Below, piece by piece: positions 1 through 8,889 of a DNA stretch of 64,000 nt (positions are counted from its first letter, which is position 1; every line of letters starts with the position of its first letter). A program made the translations under genes and the position numbers. The DNA is from WTJY01 sp045105475 (lineage in GTDB: Bacteria; Chloroflexota; Anaerolineae; Promineifilales; Promineifilaceae), in the NCBI GenBank assembly GCA_045105475.1, contig JBGCDP010000170.1:23938-87937 (forward strand), written 5' to 3'. Below the pieces are notes generated by a model. That model did no database searches and was not told where the DNA came from. It saw only the letters and a program-made list of their open reading frames with translations.

Positions 1-2
1 TA

Positions 3-746
3 GACACGCTGACCGATGCGGGCTTGGCTGAATCGCCGATGATGTGGGGGAAGCCATCAGGTGAACCTGTAGCGATGTGGTTGCTCCGTATGACGTGGCA
101 CTACTGGTATCACTTGGGTGAAATGCAGGCGATACGCCAGATGTTGGGGCATGAAAATCTACCGCAATATGTAGGCACCATTCCGCAAGCGGCGCAATGG
201 TCAAATGACTTCAGTTTTGCCCAAACGGGCGCTGTGCATCCCCTCATCGAACAGACTCAATTTACCAAACAAAAATGGCTGAAAGGACATGATGAGCTGT
301 CGGCCGCAGACGGTGTAAAACAGCAGAGGAACGCCAACAGCATTAGCTGGATGGTTGGTCATCTAGCCGGATTTGATCAGGCTGTCTGGCTCGAACGGCC
401 GTTGGGCATTGTGTTAAACGAAGCGGTACGCGAGTGTGGCTACGGCCGACCCGCATCAACACCCGACTTAGATGAAATGATGACCGCTTGGCATGCGATC
501 CAGAAGCACACGAATACTGTGCAAAATCAGCTTACGGCCGCTGATATGTTGATTCACCCAGGAGAATCGGACAATCAATCTCCTGAAAATTTGGGGACGC
601 TGATTTTGCGTCAAATGTGGCATTATTGGTATCACTTGGGCGAAATGCAGGGCATTCGACAGTCGCTGGGGCATGAAGGTTTAGCCCAATATGTGGGTGG
701 GATCCCTAAAAATATCCGCTGGGATGTTCCAGCCGATAGAAAATAA
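3..746 (+). CDS. DinB-like tandem-domain protein (5' end outside window)
   Basis: The reading frame is open from base 3, so the N-terminus lies outside the window; the first possible start inside (TTG at 24) is probably not real. The visible part holds the end of one DinB-like four-helix domain and then a complete second copy. The segment HYWYHLGEMQ-IRQ-LGHE followed by QYVG-IP occurs twice, about 170 residues apart, which shows an internal duplication. DinB/YfiT-like proteins are small helical bundles that often bind a metal through His residues and act as thiol-dependent transferases. The substrate cannot be read here. A single-domain DinB protein is also encoded at 40709-41236. A small membrane protein follows 7 bases later. 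Confidence 0.75.
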   Translation, partial: DTLTDAGLAESPMMWGKPSGEPVAMWLLRMTWHYWYHLGEMQAIRQMLGHENLPQYVGTIPQAAQWSNDFSFAQTGAVHPLIEQTQFTKQKWLKGHDELSAADGVKQQRNANSISWMVGHLAGFDQAVWLERPLGIVLNEAVRECGYGRPASTPDLDEMMTAWHAIQKHTNTVQNQLTAADMLIHPGESDNQSPENLGTLILRQMWHYWYHLGEMQGIRQSLGHEGLAQYVGGIPKNIRWDVPADRK

Positions 747-753
747 TTGATTT

Positions 754-1053
754 ATGAACTCTTTTTCTGAGATTTTAAGACCATCGCTGGCTAAAATGAA
801 TCTAGCGATCATGTTGTTTGTTATTGTCGGTTACTTAGTTTGGCCGATGTTGTCTGCCCTGTTTGGTGGGGACAACATTATGTTAGGTTTTCCAATGCCA
901 ATTCGCCAGATAACCTTGTCTACCGATGGTATCGTTCCTACTGAACGGTTTAATGTGCCGAATATAGCGATCGACTTTTGCTTTTGGTACGTGATTGGTG
1001 CAATTTATCTGTGGTACAAATTTAAAAGAGACCAAAGTCTTAAAGATGAATAA
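754..1053 (+). CDS. Small two-helix membrane protein, function unknown
   Basis: This 99-residue protein starts at ATG 754, seven bases after the preceding stop, so it may be co-transcribed with the DinB-like gene. Two hydrophobic segments are visible, about residues 17-37 (starting LAIMLFVIVGYLVW) and 75-90 (FCFWYVIGAIYLWY). A roughly 35-residue loop separates them, and the tail is charged (KFKRDQSLKDE). I recognise no family. It is most likely a small inner-membrane protein. The absence of a competing frame and the close spacing support it as a real gene. Confidence 0.5.
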   Translation: MNSFSEILRPSLAKMNLAIMLFVIVGYLVWPMLSALFGGDNIMLGFPMPIRQITLSTDGIVPTERFNVPNIAIDFCFWYVIGAIYLWYKFKRDQSLKDE

Positions 1054-1166
1054 TCTTAAGTCTATATCTGTGGTGATTTGGCCAAGCTGTGTGAGAAGTT
1101 TGCGGCAGGTGCACAAGAAAATTGTGGATATCTGAATCAGGAAACTTTTGGTTGAGATAATTTGAA

Positions 1167-1565
1167 ATGTCTAACCTGCCAATAATTACTTTTATTAAAA
1201 CAGATAGAGAAATTGAAAACATACTTTTTGCGCGTGTGATTGAAAGCATTATTTCTTTGGATTTACGGATCTTGGAAAGACCTGAAAACGATTACGAGAA
1301 AGAAGTTTTAGCTGGAAATATCAAACTGATTAGACCCCAAGGGGTTATTTGGGCTAATGACAAATTTCGTCCATGTATGGATCAAAAATTATGTGAATTA
1401 TTAAAAACTGCTCCTGGATTATCGACGTCTAAAATCTTGTTATTATTTGATGGAGCGCCTGAATATGATTTGGGGCCACCACCAAAATTTGATGCAGATC
1501 AATATTTGCGATTACCTGCAAGTCCGGAAGATATTAGGCAAGCAGTTTTAGAATTACTAGAATAA
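1167..1565 (+). CDS. Hypothetical protein, 132 aa
   Basis: The ATG at 1167 opens a 132-residue soluble, mixed alpha/beta protein with no signal peptide or membrane segment. It ends three bases before the hydroxyisourate hydrolase gene, so translation is probably coupled. The opening LPIITFIKTD, a hydrophobic strand SKILLLFDG near residue 90 and a C-terminal helix with PASPEDIRQAVLELLE faintly recall a response-regulator receiver fold. The usual acidic pocket and phospho-acceptor Asp are not evident, so I do not assign it. Its base composition is more A+T rich than the next gene. Confidence 0.5.
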   Translation: MSNLPIITFIKTDREIENILFARVIESIISLDLRILERPENDYEKEVLAGNIKLIRPQGVIWANDKFRPCMDQKLCELLKTAPGLSTSKILLLFDGAPEYDLGPPPKFDADQYLRLPASPEDIRQAVLELLE

Positions 1566-1568
1566 ATT

Positions 1569-1907
1569 ATGAGTCCAATCACAACACACGTATTAGACAC
1601 CGCCCTCGGCAAACCGGCTGCTGGCATCCAAATTACGCTAGAAAAGCTCAACGGCGATGATTGGCAGACTCTTGCCAGTGGGATCACCAACGCTGACGGC
1701 CGGGTCGCGAACCTGTTGGCCGAAGGCTCGCTCGAACCCGGCACATACAAAATGACGTTCTACACCGAACGGTATTGTAAAACGGTCGGCTTTGATACTT
1801 TTTACCCCTATGTGCCGGTAATTTTCGAGATTGAAAATGTTGACCAGCACTATCATGTGCCGCTTCTTTTAAGCCCGTTTGGCTATTCAACCTATCGGGG
1901 CAGTTAG
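1569..1907 (+). CDS. uraH: 5-hydroxyisourate hydrolase (transthyretin-like)
   Basis: This 112-residue cytosolic enzyme hydrolyses 5-hydroxyisourate, the product of urate oxidation, to OHCU on the route to allantoin. Family hallmarks are complete: an N-terminal THVLDTALGKPA segment with His7, a central NADGRV segment with Arg, a YFPYVPVIFEI-like segment (here FYPYVPVIFEIE) and the diagnostic C-terminal tetrapeptide YRGS. Length matches the family (about 110-120). It lies 3 bases after the 132-aa gene and 89 bases before a zinc nucleoside deaminase, giving a small purine-catabolism pair. No urate oxidase or OHCU decarboxylase gene is in the window. Confidence 0.92.
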   Translation: MSPITTHVLDTALGKPAAGIQITLEKLNGDDWQTLASGITNADGRVANLLAEGSLEPGTYKMTFYTERYCKTVGFDTFYPYVPVIFEIENVDQHYHVPLLLSPFGYSTYRGS

Positions 1908-1996
1908 CAAAAGGTTGTATTTTCAGGAGTTTGATCGCTCCAAATAAAAGATTTTCTCCAAAGATTCTTGAGTTTTTAGAAAAATCAGGATTAAAA

Positions 1997-2575
1997 ATGA
2001 ACTTTAATATTTCTTTGCCAGATTGGGCCGTAGAAGAGCTCAAAACAATGCCAGAATATTTGCCCACTCTTGAAGAACGGATGCGGGAAGTGATTCGGTT
2101 TTCTAAACTCAATATTGAACATCAAACTGGAGGCCCGTTTGCGGCCGGGGTGTTTGAAAAAGAGAGCGGCCGGATTGTTGTGATCGGTGTGAATCGAGTG
2201 GTCCCATCCAACTGTTCATCAGCCCATGCTGAAATTATGGCCCTGTCATTGGCTCAACAGATTTTAGGTACATGGGATTTAGGTGGCACCGATATGCCAG
2301 AGTATGAGTTAGTGGTCAATGGGCAACCATGTGCGATGTGCTTTGGCTCGATTCCATGGTCTGGGGTGCGGCATGTTGCGATAGCTGTCCCAGGTATTGA
2401 GGTTGAAACGATTACCGGTTTTGATGAAGGTCCGGTTCATCCCGATTGGCAAGCTGAATTAGAAAAGCGGGGCATTGCTGTGACAGAAAATCTGTTGCGT
2501 GAGGAAGCTTGTGAGGTGTTTCGCGGATACCGTGATAGTGGTCAATTGATCTATAACGGCCGATCTGGAGAATAG
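1997..2575 (+). CDS. Nucleoside/guanine deaminase, CMP/dCMP-type zinc enzyme
   Basis: A zinc-dependent cytidine-deaminase-fold enzyme of 192 residues. The catalytic set is intact: His77-Ala-Glu79 (HAE, zinc ligand and proton shuttle) and Pro111-Cys112-x-x-Cys115 (PCAMC). I chose ATG 1997 because AGGA lies about 8 bases upstream. The frame is also open to a TTG at 1931, which would add 22 residues of no evident domain. In this family, guanine deaminases and tRNA adenosine deaminases share the core. The size, the helix before the HAE motif and the neighbouring hydroxyisourate hydrolase favour purine (guanine) deamination, but this is inference. It converges with a GntR regulator gene. Confidence 0.8.
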   Translation: MNFNISLPDWAVEELKTMPEYLPTLEERMREVIRFSKLNIEHQTGGPFAAGVFEKESGRIVVIGVNRVVPSNCSSAHAEIMALSLAQQILGTWDLGGTDMPEYELVVNGQPCAMCFGSIPWSGVRHVAIAVPGIEVETITGFDEGPVHPDWQAELEKRGIAVTENLLREEACEVFRGYRDSGQLIYNGRSGE

Positions 2576-2618
2576 TGGTCTAAACTGGACCTTCGTTATG
2601 CCACAGAGCAGGTTTGAG

Positions 2619-3344
2619 CTAAGATCGAATCAAGCGTAGTCTTAAAACCGAGTCATCATAAAAGCTAGTGCCTAGCGCCAATGCCATGTTGTCTCGGTTA
2701 AAAAATATCTCGTTTAGTTTGAGCAGCGGTTGAGAGGATGAGGGTGCCTTGAATTTTTTGGGAATCATCTCCCAAAGGGCCGCCTCAATATCTGTCATCG
2801 CATAGGCTACCGTTTCACTACAATACCGCTCTAAAAGGTGGTGGATATGAATGTACCCATCTGGAATATCGTTTTTGTTGCGGATGTGGCGTACCGGCAC
2901 GATGTTTGTCACATAAATTGCAGGGTTATTGTCTGCTAAGAAAATTCGGTCGATGTCCCATATATTTTCATCGGCCGAAATTGACAGTGCTTGCGCTTCC
3001 TCGGCCGTGGCCTGCCGCTCTTCGCGTGACACCATAATGATCGATGGGGTGTAGCCATTGCTTTCGATTACACGTGAAAAATCCCATTGCCCCCCATACC
3101 GCCGTTCAAAATCACCCGCTTGCTGGCTAACATACGTGCCATCTCCCTGTTTACGAACAAGTAATCCTTCGGCCGCATATTTTGCTAGGGCGGTTCGCAC
3201 CGTTGTTCGGCTGACCCGTAAATCTTCAGCCAGTTCCGTTTCAGATGGTATGCGGCTGCCGGGGGGATAAATTTTGTCTTGAATGCGTTGACCAATGATT
3301 TCACTAACTTGTTCAACTATTGTTTTTGGTCTTTGAATCGACAT
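2619..3344 (-). CDS. GntR-family regulator (HutC/UTRA type)
   Basis: This 241-residue DNA-binding repressor or activator has an N-terminal GntR winged helix (about residues 8-75) with the typical PPGSRIPSETELAEDLRVSR and TTVRTALAKYAAEGLLVRKQGDGTYV segments. The C-terminal part (about 90-238) looks like the UTRA effector-binding domain, which senses small metabolites such as histidine-pathway or sugar compounds. ATG 3344 fits the family N-terminus. The gene converges with the deaminase and lies downstream of the large subtilase on the same strand, separated by 157 bases. Its target operon is not evident from the sequence. Confidence 0.88.
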   Translation of the reverse strand: MSIQRPKTIVEQVSEIIGQRIQDKIYPPGSRIPSETELAEDLRVSRTTVRTALAKYAAEGLLVRKQGDGTYVSQQAGDFERRYGGQWDFSRVIESNGYTPSIIMVSREERQATAEEAQALSISADENIWDIDRIFLADNNPAIYVTNIVPVRHIRNKNDIPDGYIHIHHLLERYCSETVAYAMTDIEAALWEMIPKKFKAPSSSQPLLKLNEIFFNRDNMALALGTSFYDDSVLRLRLIRS

Positions 3345-3501
3345 AGAAAAAGATGATTGGAATGATGTTTTTGTGCGGTGAGCAGATTGTCAAACAGGAT
3401 TTTACAGGTCATGCGGTTAGATTGCATTGTCTTGGTAAAAAACAGGCATCATCAGGTTAAAACTTCGGGTTTCTAGCAACCGGAGCTTTTTACATCAGCG
3501 G

Positions 3502-6500
3502 CTAATTTTTAGCCAATATCGGTAGCCAAGCCGTGCGTGCGGCTTGTAGCTGAGGATTATAAATGTACCAATGCTGTACGGCCGCATCATTTTCCTCTTG
3601 CGTTATCGTCATTGCGGAGAGGATCCAATCATTTAAATAGGTTCTTGAGGTTGTGAACTGGGCTGTGACCGTAATAGGTTCGGCCGGAGGGAGGTCGCCG
3701 TGCCACATAATCGTAGTATTCGTGTAAAAGGCGCTGCCGCTAATTGCTTGAACCGTATCCGTTAAATAATGCATCTCATCTGGAATAAAGGCGGTGGCCG
3801 TAACGTTGGTGGCACTGGCAATCCCACTGTTATTGAGCACAACGGTATAGGTCACGACACGCGACTTTTTGGTGATAATGCCTGCACCGATGGGGGTAAT
3901 TGTGATAGGGCCAACTTCGGCTGAGACTGTACTGGTGTTTAAATCGGCTCCGCCTGCCTGGGTTCGCACACCGCGCTGAAATGTAAAGGGTTCATTGTCG
4001 GCCGAAACTGTGATGACGTTCTGCTGTATCCCGGCCGATTGTTGGATGGCGGCATAGGTAAAAGTTTTGGTTTCTCCCGGCTTTAATTCACCATTCCAAC
4101 GGACGCTTTGGCTGGCCATATCCCAAGTTGCCCCACCTGTTAGCGTATCAGCAACATAAACAAGTCCGGCCGGAAGGCTATTGGTGAGCAGTGCGGTTTG
4201 CGACACCCCACTTTTACGATTGTGCAGCGTAATCGTAAAGGTCTGGCTAATGCTTGGCTGTGTATAAGGTGTGTCAACGGTAATTTCTGAATCGCCTAAA
4301 TCACCCAGCCATCCCAATGAATTGGCCAAAATGTCGGGTCGACTGGTCGGATCTAACTGGTCAAACGGGATGCTCCAAAAGACGGCTCGCCAGGCTTCGC
4401 CTGTACCCGTATCATTTTGATTGCCAACCCCGCCAACGCCACGCTCGTGCCATAAAAGCGGAACGGCCGAGCTGCGTTCGTCTAATATCAGGCTGTCTCC
4501 GTTGTTGCCAAACTGCTCATAAGTGATGGGCACTGAACCGGTAATAGCGGCCGGGACTTCGAACAGCGCATCACCATACGCGATCGTGGGAGTGATCGAT
4601 TCAGCATAATCAGCGATGCCAAAATAGTTGCGTGCTAGATCAGATTCAGCGTTGTAGTACATAAAGTCTTGGCTACTTAAGAAGAGGCGGCCGCCGCTTT
4701 CTAGGTAAGCTTCAAGCCTTTCGACCTCTTTTTCAGTGACCGGTGCGAACCAGTCATAGGCGGTATACCAAACGACATATGGATAAAGCTTGAGCAGCGC
4801 TTCTGACGGGCTTCCACGCTGAAAGTCTCCACCCGTTGTCCACACATCATAATCGATGCCGGTTGCATCTAAAATCGAGGTGTAGTCTTCTAGCTGGTCA
4901 AACCAACGATGGTCGTCTACGAGCAGCAAGCTGGCTGGGGTTTTATGGGTGATTGTAAAGGTGTCGTTGATGCTGCTGTCCTGATCATGTTCAACAGTGA
5001 TTAAGGTTTGATTTGTCACATTTTGACCCAGCGGGGCCGGAACCGTGATGGTGATGACACTTTCCGCCGCTTGGCAAGGGCCAAGGGTAACTGTTTGAGT
5101 CAAAATATCTGTCTGCCAGCCGCTTTCGGCCGAAATTTTGTAGGTCGTTGTTAGTGTTTCACTCCGGTTGGACAGGCTGAGATCGTATCGATAGCTTTCA
5201 CCCGGAACCACCGGCCGATCACTATCAAGCGTTAGCCATTTGACTCCAGTTTCTTGCTGGGGGTGAGTAAACCAGTTCAGTGACTCTTGCAAAAGCTCCG
5301 CCTGTTTATCAACACCCTGTACGTCGGAGACGCCAAAACCGAAATAGATCAGGTTGTAATCTTCACAGTGGCCCGCTTTGATGCCAACTCCGTTTCTGTC
5401 ATTGTGGACAGTGCTGTGACTTAGAACAATCTCTGACTTAGCAGGAACACGCGGCAGCATGGTCGTGACTTGGACTAGATCGCTCGCCGGATCTTGTTCT
5501 TTTAAATCAGCCGTAAATCCGGCAAACTCTGTTTTTTCCCGGCCGACTAGCGAATCGGGAAAGGTCAGAATCGCAAGCGGTGATGCGTACGCTAATTTCC
5601 CCATCCAGTCATATTCAAAGAAATCTTGGTAATCAAATATGGCGATTTGACTCCCTTCGATGAGAATGTTTCCACCTGTACCTAGGTAATCTGAAATCAG
5701 GGTAGATGCACTAACATAACCGGGTGAATAGCGGGGATCGGACCAAACGACCACATCATAAGCAGCCAGCGTTTCGGCCGTAGGCAAAGCCAATACGGGG
5801 CTGGTAAGGGGATATGTATCCCAACCAACTCCCAATTCAGTAAACGCCTCAGCATAAGAAGCTTCACGACTTCTGAAATTCCAATATCCGGCATCAATCA
5901 ACAAAATCGATTCAGTACTCGCCAGTGTGAAATCTTTGGTTGTGGTTTGCCCCGCACTGATACTCAAAGTGTCTGAACCAATCTTGTAGCCACTTTTGAT
6001 AATCGTAATCGGGTAGTCACCGATGGGGAGCTCTAGTGAATAATTGCCATTTGCAGATGATTTGATGCTCAACGTTTCGTCTTCACCGATTTCGATAAGA
6101 ATTTCGGCCGCCAGTGGGCCACTTTGGGCATCGGTGATTTTCCCACTGAGTGTCCCAAATGGAAGCCGTTGCAGGCTAATGTTAAGTGGCGTCGGTCCAT
6201 TACTAACCAGCACATTGCCACTGGTATACGCGCTGTAACCAAACTCTTCAATCTCGATAGAAAATACGCCTGGCATTAATTGCACCGAATATTGACCGTT
6301 GCTGTCTGTCTCGATTTGGAAACTGCCTGTTGCCGCTGTGATTGTCATTGGCATATTGGCTAACGGAAGGCCACTGCTTTGCACAACCCCACTCAGTTTA
6401 CCGGTTCCCACCATGTAATTATCGATCATATTCACTGCGTCGAGCAGCCCATAGCCACTCGAGATATTTGGATGGGAGGCTTCAAACTTTTCGGCCGACT

Positions 6501-7869
6501 GAGACAAAACTGAAATCAGCGAATTGGTCTGTTTGATCGATTTGTTAACTGAAAGGAGGAGGGCCAGGGCACCGACTGTGTGCGGTGTTGCCATCGAAGT
6601 TCCAGATAGATAATTATATTCGTTGCCAGGCAGCGATGAATAGACGTTTCCACCGGGGGCCGCAATAATCGGGGCAACTCCTGGATGCAGCGGAGATGCG
6701 CCTCTGGATGAAAACCATGAAACAGCACCATCTTCATCAGCTGAAGCTATGCTGATCATGTTGGCATAGCTGGCAGGTGCACCAATTGTGCCCGTGATTG
6801 GGCCAGCATTCCCAGCCGCAAAAACGGGGATGACCCCGGCCGCTTTTAGCAGGTTTAAGGCATCTTCAAATTTCGTTTCAGCACCATTGTCATTTGACCA
6901 CGAAGCGTTAAATAAATCAGGTGCTAAGGCTGGGTCACCATTGGGGGCCAACAGCCATTCAAACCCTGAAAAAAGATAGCTATCCAGTAAGAGCCCTTGG
7001 TTATCTGAAATTGCCACTGCAATCCATTCAGCTCCAGGTGCGACGCCGATCCCTTGCTGTCCAACAGCGATTCCGGCAACATGGGTGCCATGACCGTTTA
7101 AATCGATGGGAACCGTTTGGGTTGGAATTGCCGCGTGAAACCAGTTGCCACTATGCTCATAGCTCCCATCGGCCAATTTCCCACGATAATTCCCTGCCAG
7201 CACCGGATGCTCAAAGTCGACCCCAGTGTCCATGATGGCCACCGTTACGCCTGTGCCGGTGACCCCAAAGCCATGCCAGACCTGTGGGGCTCCGATGCGA
7301 TCTAATCCCCACGTATTGGGGTTTGTACCGCTGCTTGTCAGCGTTGCCGGGCTATTTAGACTGAGGGCTTTCGTCGTTGAAATCGGTTCTACCGGAGCAA
7401 TAGATTTTATTTGATGGTTAATATCGATTTTTGCGACATTCGGGTTTTTGGCCAAAGTGAGAATGGCATCTGCATTGCCCTCGGCCGCAATACCATTGAA
7501 TATCCAAAACGGCTGGTAGGCTTGAATGTGGCTTTGTGTATGGAGCGCTTCAATGTCGACTAGGATTTGGCTCTGGCTTGCTTCAGCAACCGCTTTGAGT
7601 GACCGAACCATCGCTGTTCGTTTTGGCAGCTCTGCAGATGGCAGACGATCGGCCGAAAGGTCAGCCTGGTCATGCATGGTGATGATAAAGCGGATGGGTT
7701 GCTCAGGTGTGTCTTGGGTGCTGCTAATGACTTCAGCTAGCTCCGGCGTGATTGGGTTTTGCTGGGGGGCTTGGGCTTCAATCTGGGCTGGATAGAAAGT
7801 AATGACAATCAGCGTTAGGACGGCTGAGGCGATGAAGATAGGAAGAGCTATATTTTTAAAGCGGTGCAT
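3502..7869 (-). CDS. Large secreted subtilase (S8) with C-terminal repeat modules
   Basis: A 1455-residue exported serine protease. In order: an N-terminal signal or anchor helix (about 9-27); an inhibitor-I9-like propeptide (about 57-155); and a subtilisin catalytic domain (about 180-480). Asp214 (DTGVD), His260 (GHGTH), Asn354 (AAGNAG) and Ser425 (GTSMATPH) are all present. Two carboxypeptidase-regulatory-like beta domains follow (about 490-640). Next come two similar Rossmann-like segments (about 650-760 and 975-1090) that resemble class I glutamine-amidotransferase or ThuA folds, and DUF11-like adhesion repeats (about 1200-1430). The protein probably works on the cell surface or in the matrix. 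It is one of three subtilases in the window. The gene is divergent from rpe, with 235 bases between. Confidence 0.9.
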   Translation of the reverse strand: MHRFKNIALPIFIASAVLTLIVITFYPAQIEAQAPQQNPITPELAEVISSTQDTPEQPIRFIITMHDQADLSADRLPSAELPKRTAMVRSLKAVAEASQSQILVDIEALHTQSHIQAYQPFWIFNGIAAEGNADAILTLAKNPNVAKIDINHQIKSIAPVEPISTTKALSLNSPATLTSSGTNPNTWGLDRIGAPQVWHGFGVTGTGVTVAIMDTGVDFEHPVLAGNYRGKLADGSYEHSGNWFHAAIPTQTVPIDLNGHGTHVAGIAVGQQGIGVAPGAEWIAVAISDNQGLLLDSYLFSGFEWLLAPNGDPALAPDLFNASWSNDNGAETKFEDALNLLKAAGVIPVFAAGNAGPITGTIGAPASYANMISIASADEDGAVSWFSSRGASPLHPGVAPIIAAPGGNVYSSLPGNEYNYLSGTSMATPHTVGALALLLSVNKSIKQTNSLISVLSQSAEKFEASHPNISSGYGLLDAVNMIDNYMVGTGKLSGVVQSSGLPLANMPMTITAATGSFQIETDSNGQYSVQLMPGVFSIEIEEFGYSAYTSGNVLVSNGPTPLNISLQRLPFGTLSGKITDAQSGPLAAEILIEIGEDETLSIKSSANGNYSLELPIGDYPITIIKSGYKIGSDTLSISAGQTTTKDFTLASTESILLIDAGYWNFRSREASYAEAFTELGVGWDTYPLTSPVLALPTAETLAAYDVVVWSDPRYSPGYVSASTLISDYLGTGGNILIEGSQIAIFDYQDFFEYDWMGKLAYASPLAILTFPDSLVGREKTEFAGFTADLKEQDPASDLVQVTTMLPRVPAKSEIVLSHSTVHNDRNGVGIKAGHCEDYNLIYFGFGVSDVQGVDKQAELLQESLNWFTHPQQETGVKWLTLDSDRPVVPGESYRYDLSLSNRSETLTTTYKISAESGWQTDILTQTVTLGPCQAAESVITITVPAPLGQNVTNQTLITVEHDQDSSINDTFTITHKTPASLLLVDDHRWFDQLEDYTSILDATGIDYDVWTTGGDFQRGSPSEALLKLYPYVVWYTAYDWFAPVTEKEVERLEAYLESGGRLFLSSQDFMYYNAESDLARNYFGIADYAESITPTIAYGDALFEVPAAITGSVPITYEQFGNNGDSLILDERSSAVPLLWHERGVGGVGNQNDTGTGEAWRAVFWSIPFDQLDPTSRPDILANSLGWLGDLGDSEITVDTPYTQPSISQTFTITLHNRKSGVSQTALLTNSLPAGLVYVADTLTGGATWDMASQSVRWNGELKPGETKTFTYAAIQQSAGIQQNVITVSADNEPFTFQRGVRTQAGGADLNTSTVSAEVGPITITPIGAGIITKKSRVVTYTVVLNNSGIASATNVTATAFIPDEMHYLTDTVQAISGSAFYTNTTIMWHGDLPPAEPITVTAQFTTSRTYLNDWILSAMTITQEENDAAVQHWYIYNPQLQAARTAWLPILAKN

Positions 7870-8027
7870 ATGGTAATTATAGATTGGCTAAAAGCCAGCG
7901 ACGTGGAAACTAGTACTGATGGTCTCGATGCAATAGGTCATATCATACTGGGTTCCTAGCGTTTGTTGAAGTTGTAGAATCAATATGGGCATTTATTAAT
8001 CGGTTACACATTTGGATTCTGTCATAG

Positions 8028-8089
8028 TGACCCTCTAGTGTATCTAGAGTGATATAATATGTTGCTGATAACTTATATTGACCATCTAG
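8028..8089 (+). promoter_or_regulatory. Putative rpe promoter with paired TGACCNTCTAG sites
   Basis: A good extended -10 hexamer TATAAT sits at 8053-8058, 47 bases before the epimerase reading frame. An 11-base direct repeat, TGACCCTCTAG at 8028-8038 and TGACCATCTAG at 8079-8089, flanks it at a 51-base spacing. The upstream copy forms an inverted repeat CTCTAG-N5-CTAGAG (8033-8049) in the spacer region of the promoter. No convincing -35 element is seen. The arrangement looks like an activator or repressor operator pair, but the cognate regulator is unknown. Confidence 0.4.
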
Positions 8090-8104
8090 ATAGGAGATGT
8101 TTCT

Positions 8105-8809
8105 CTGAAAAATTTATCAAAAGTTACCCAAATAGCACCATCTATTCTAGCTAGTGATTTTGCGAAGTTAGGAAAAGAGGTGATCGAGGCCGCCCAAGCA
8201 GGAGCCAGGGTTATCCACATCGATGTCATGGACGGCCGATTTGTCCCAAACATTAGTATCGGCTTACCTATTGTCCAAGCGCTAAAACCGATTGCAAACG
8301 AATATAATCTGCTCCTTGATGTGCACCTGATGATTGTTGAACCAGAGCGCTATATCGAGGCCTTTCACAAAGCAGGGGCGGATCTATTAACCGTCCATAT
8401 CGAAGCGAGTCCGCACATTCATCGGACGATTCAAGCGATTCATGATCTAGACATTTTGGCCGGTGTGGCTTTGAATCCCGGAACCCCATTAAGCTCAATT
8501 GAAGAAGTTTTGCCGATGGTAGACTTGGCTCTGATTATGTCTGTTAACCCAGGATTTGGTGGGCAGTCCTATATCGAATCTGCAACAGGCAAAATCAGCC
8601 GCTTAGCCCGAATGATTCAAGCGTCTGGATCAAAAGCGGTGATTGAAGTAGATGGTGGCATTAAGAGCCATAACGTGGCCCAAGTGGCGGCCGCAGGTGC
8701 ATCTCTGCTTGTCAGCGGTAGCGGCGTCTTTTCATCTACCTCACTTGTGGCTGACAACCTAAATGCGTTGAATTATGCCATTTCTATGGGCAACTCGAAC
8801 ATAGTTTAA
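8105..8809 (+). CDS. rpe: Ribulose-phosphate 3-epimerase, apparent CTG start
   Basis: This TIM-barrel enzyme interconverts ribulose 5-phosphate and xylulose 5-phosphate. Conserved features: IAPSILASDF at the N-terminus, HIDVMDGRFVPNISIG with the metal-binding His and catalytic Asp, DVHLMI, MSVNPGFGGQ and EVDGGI with the second catalytic Asp and phosphate site. The conserved APSILASDF strand lies upstream of the first GTG (8180), so that GTG is not the real start. In frame, the only plausible initiator after the Shine-Dalgarno AGGAG (8092-8096) is CTG at 8105, giving LKNLSKVTQIAPSI. A four-codon frame, ATG TTT CTC TGA (8097-8108), overlaps this site in another frame. The aldolase gene follows 80 bases downstream. 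Confidence 0.85.
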   Translation: MKNLSKVTQIAPSILASDFAKLGKEVIEAAQAGARVIHIDVMDGRFVPNISIGLPIVQALKPIANEYNLLLDVHLMIVEPERYIEAFHKAGADLLTVHIEASPHIHRTIQAIHDLDILAGVALNPGTPLSSIEEVLPMVDLALIMSVNPGFGGQSYIESATGKISRLARMIQASGSKAVIEVDGGIKSHNVAQVAAAGASLLVSGSGVFSSTSLVADNLNALNYAISMGNSNIV

Positions 8810-8889
8810 AAACCTTATCGACTGATTGGAATCTATATTTATCAGTCTTTCCCATTTTATTTTTATTTAATGCAAAAGCAGGAGGCTTT

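Noticed and set aside
1931..1996. Upstream TTG start for the nucleoside deaminase
   Set aside because: The extra 22 residues carry no family feature and ATG 1997 has a better-spaced AGGA.
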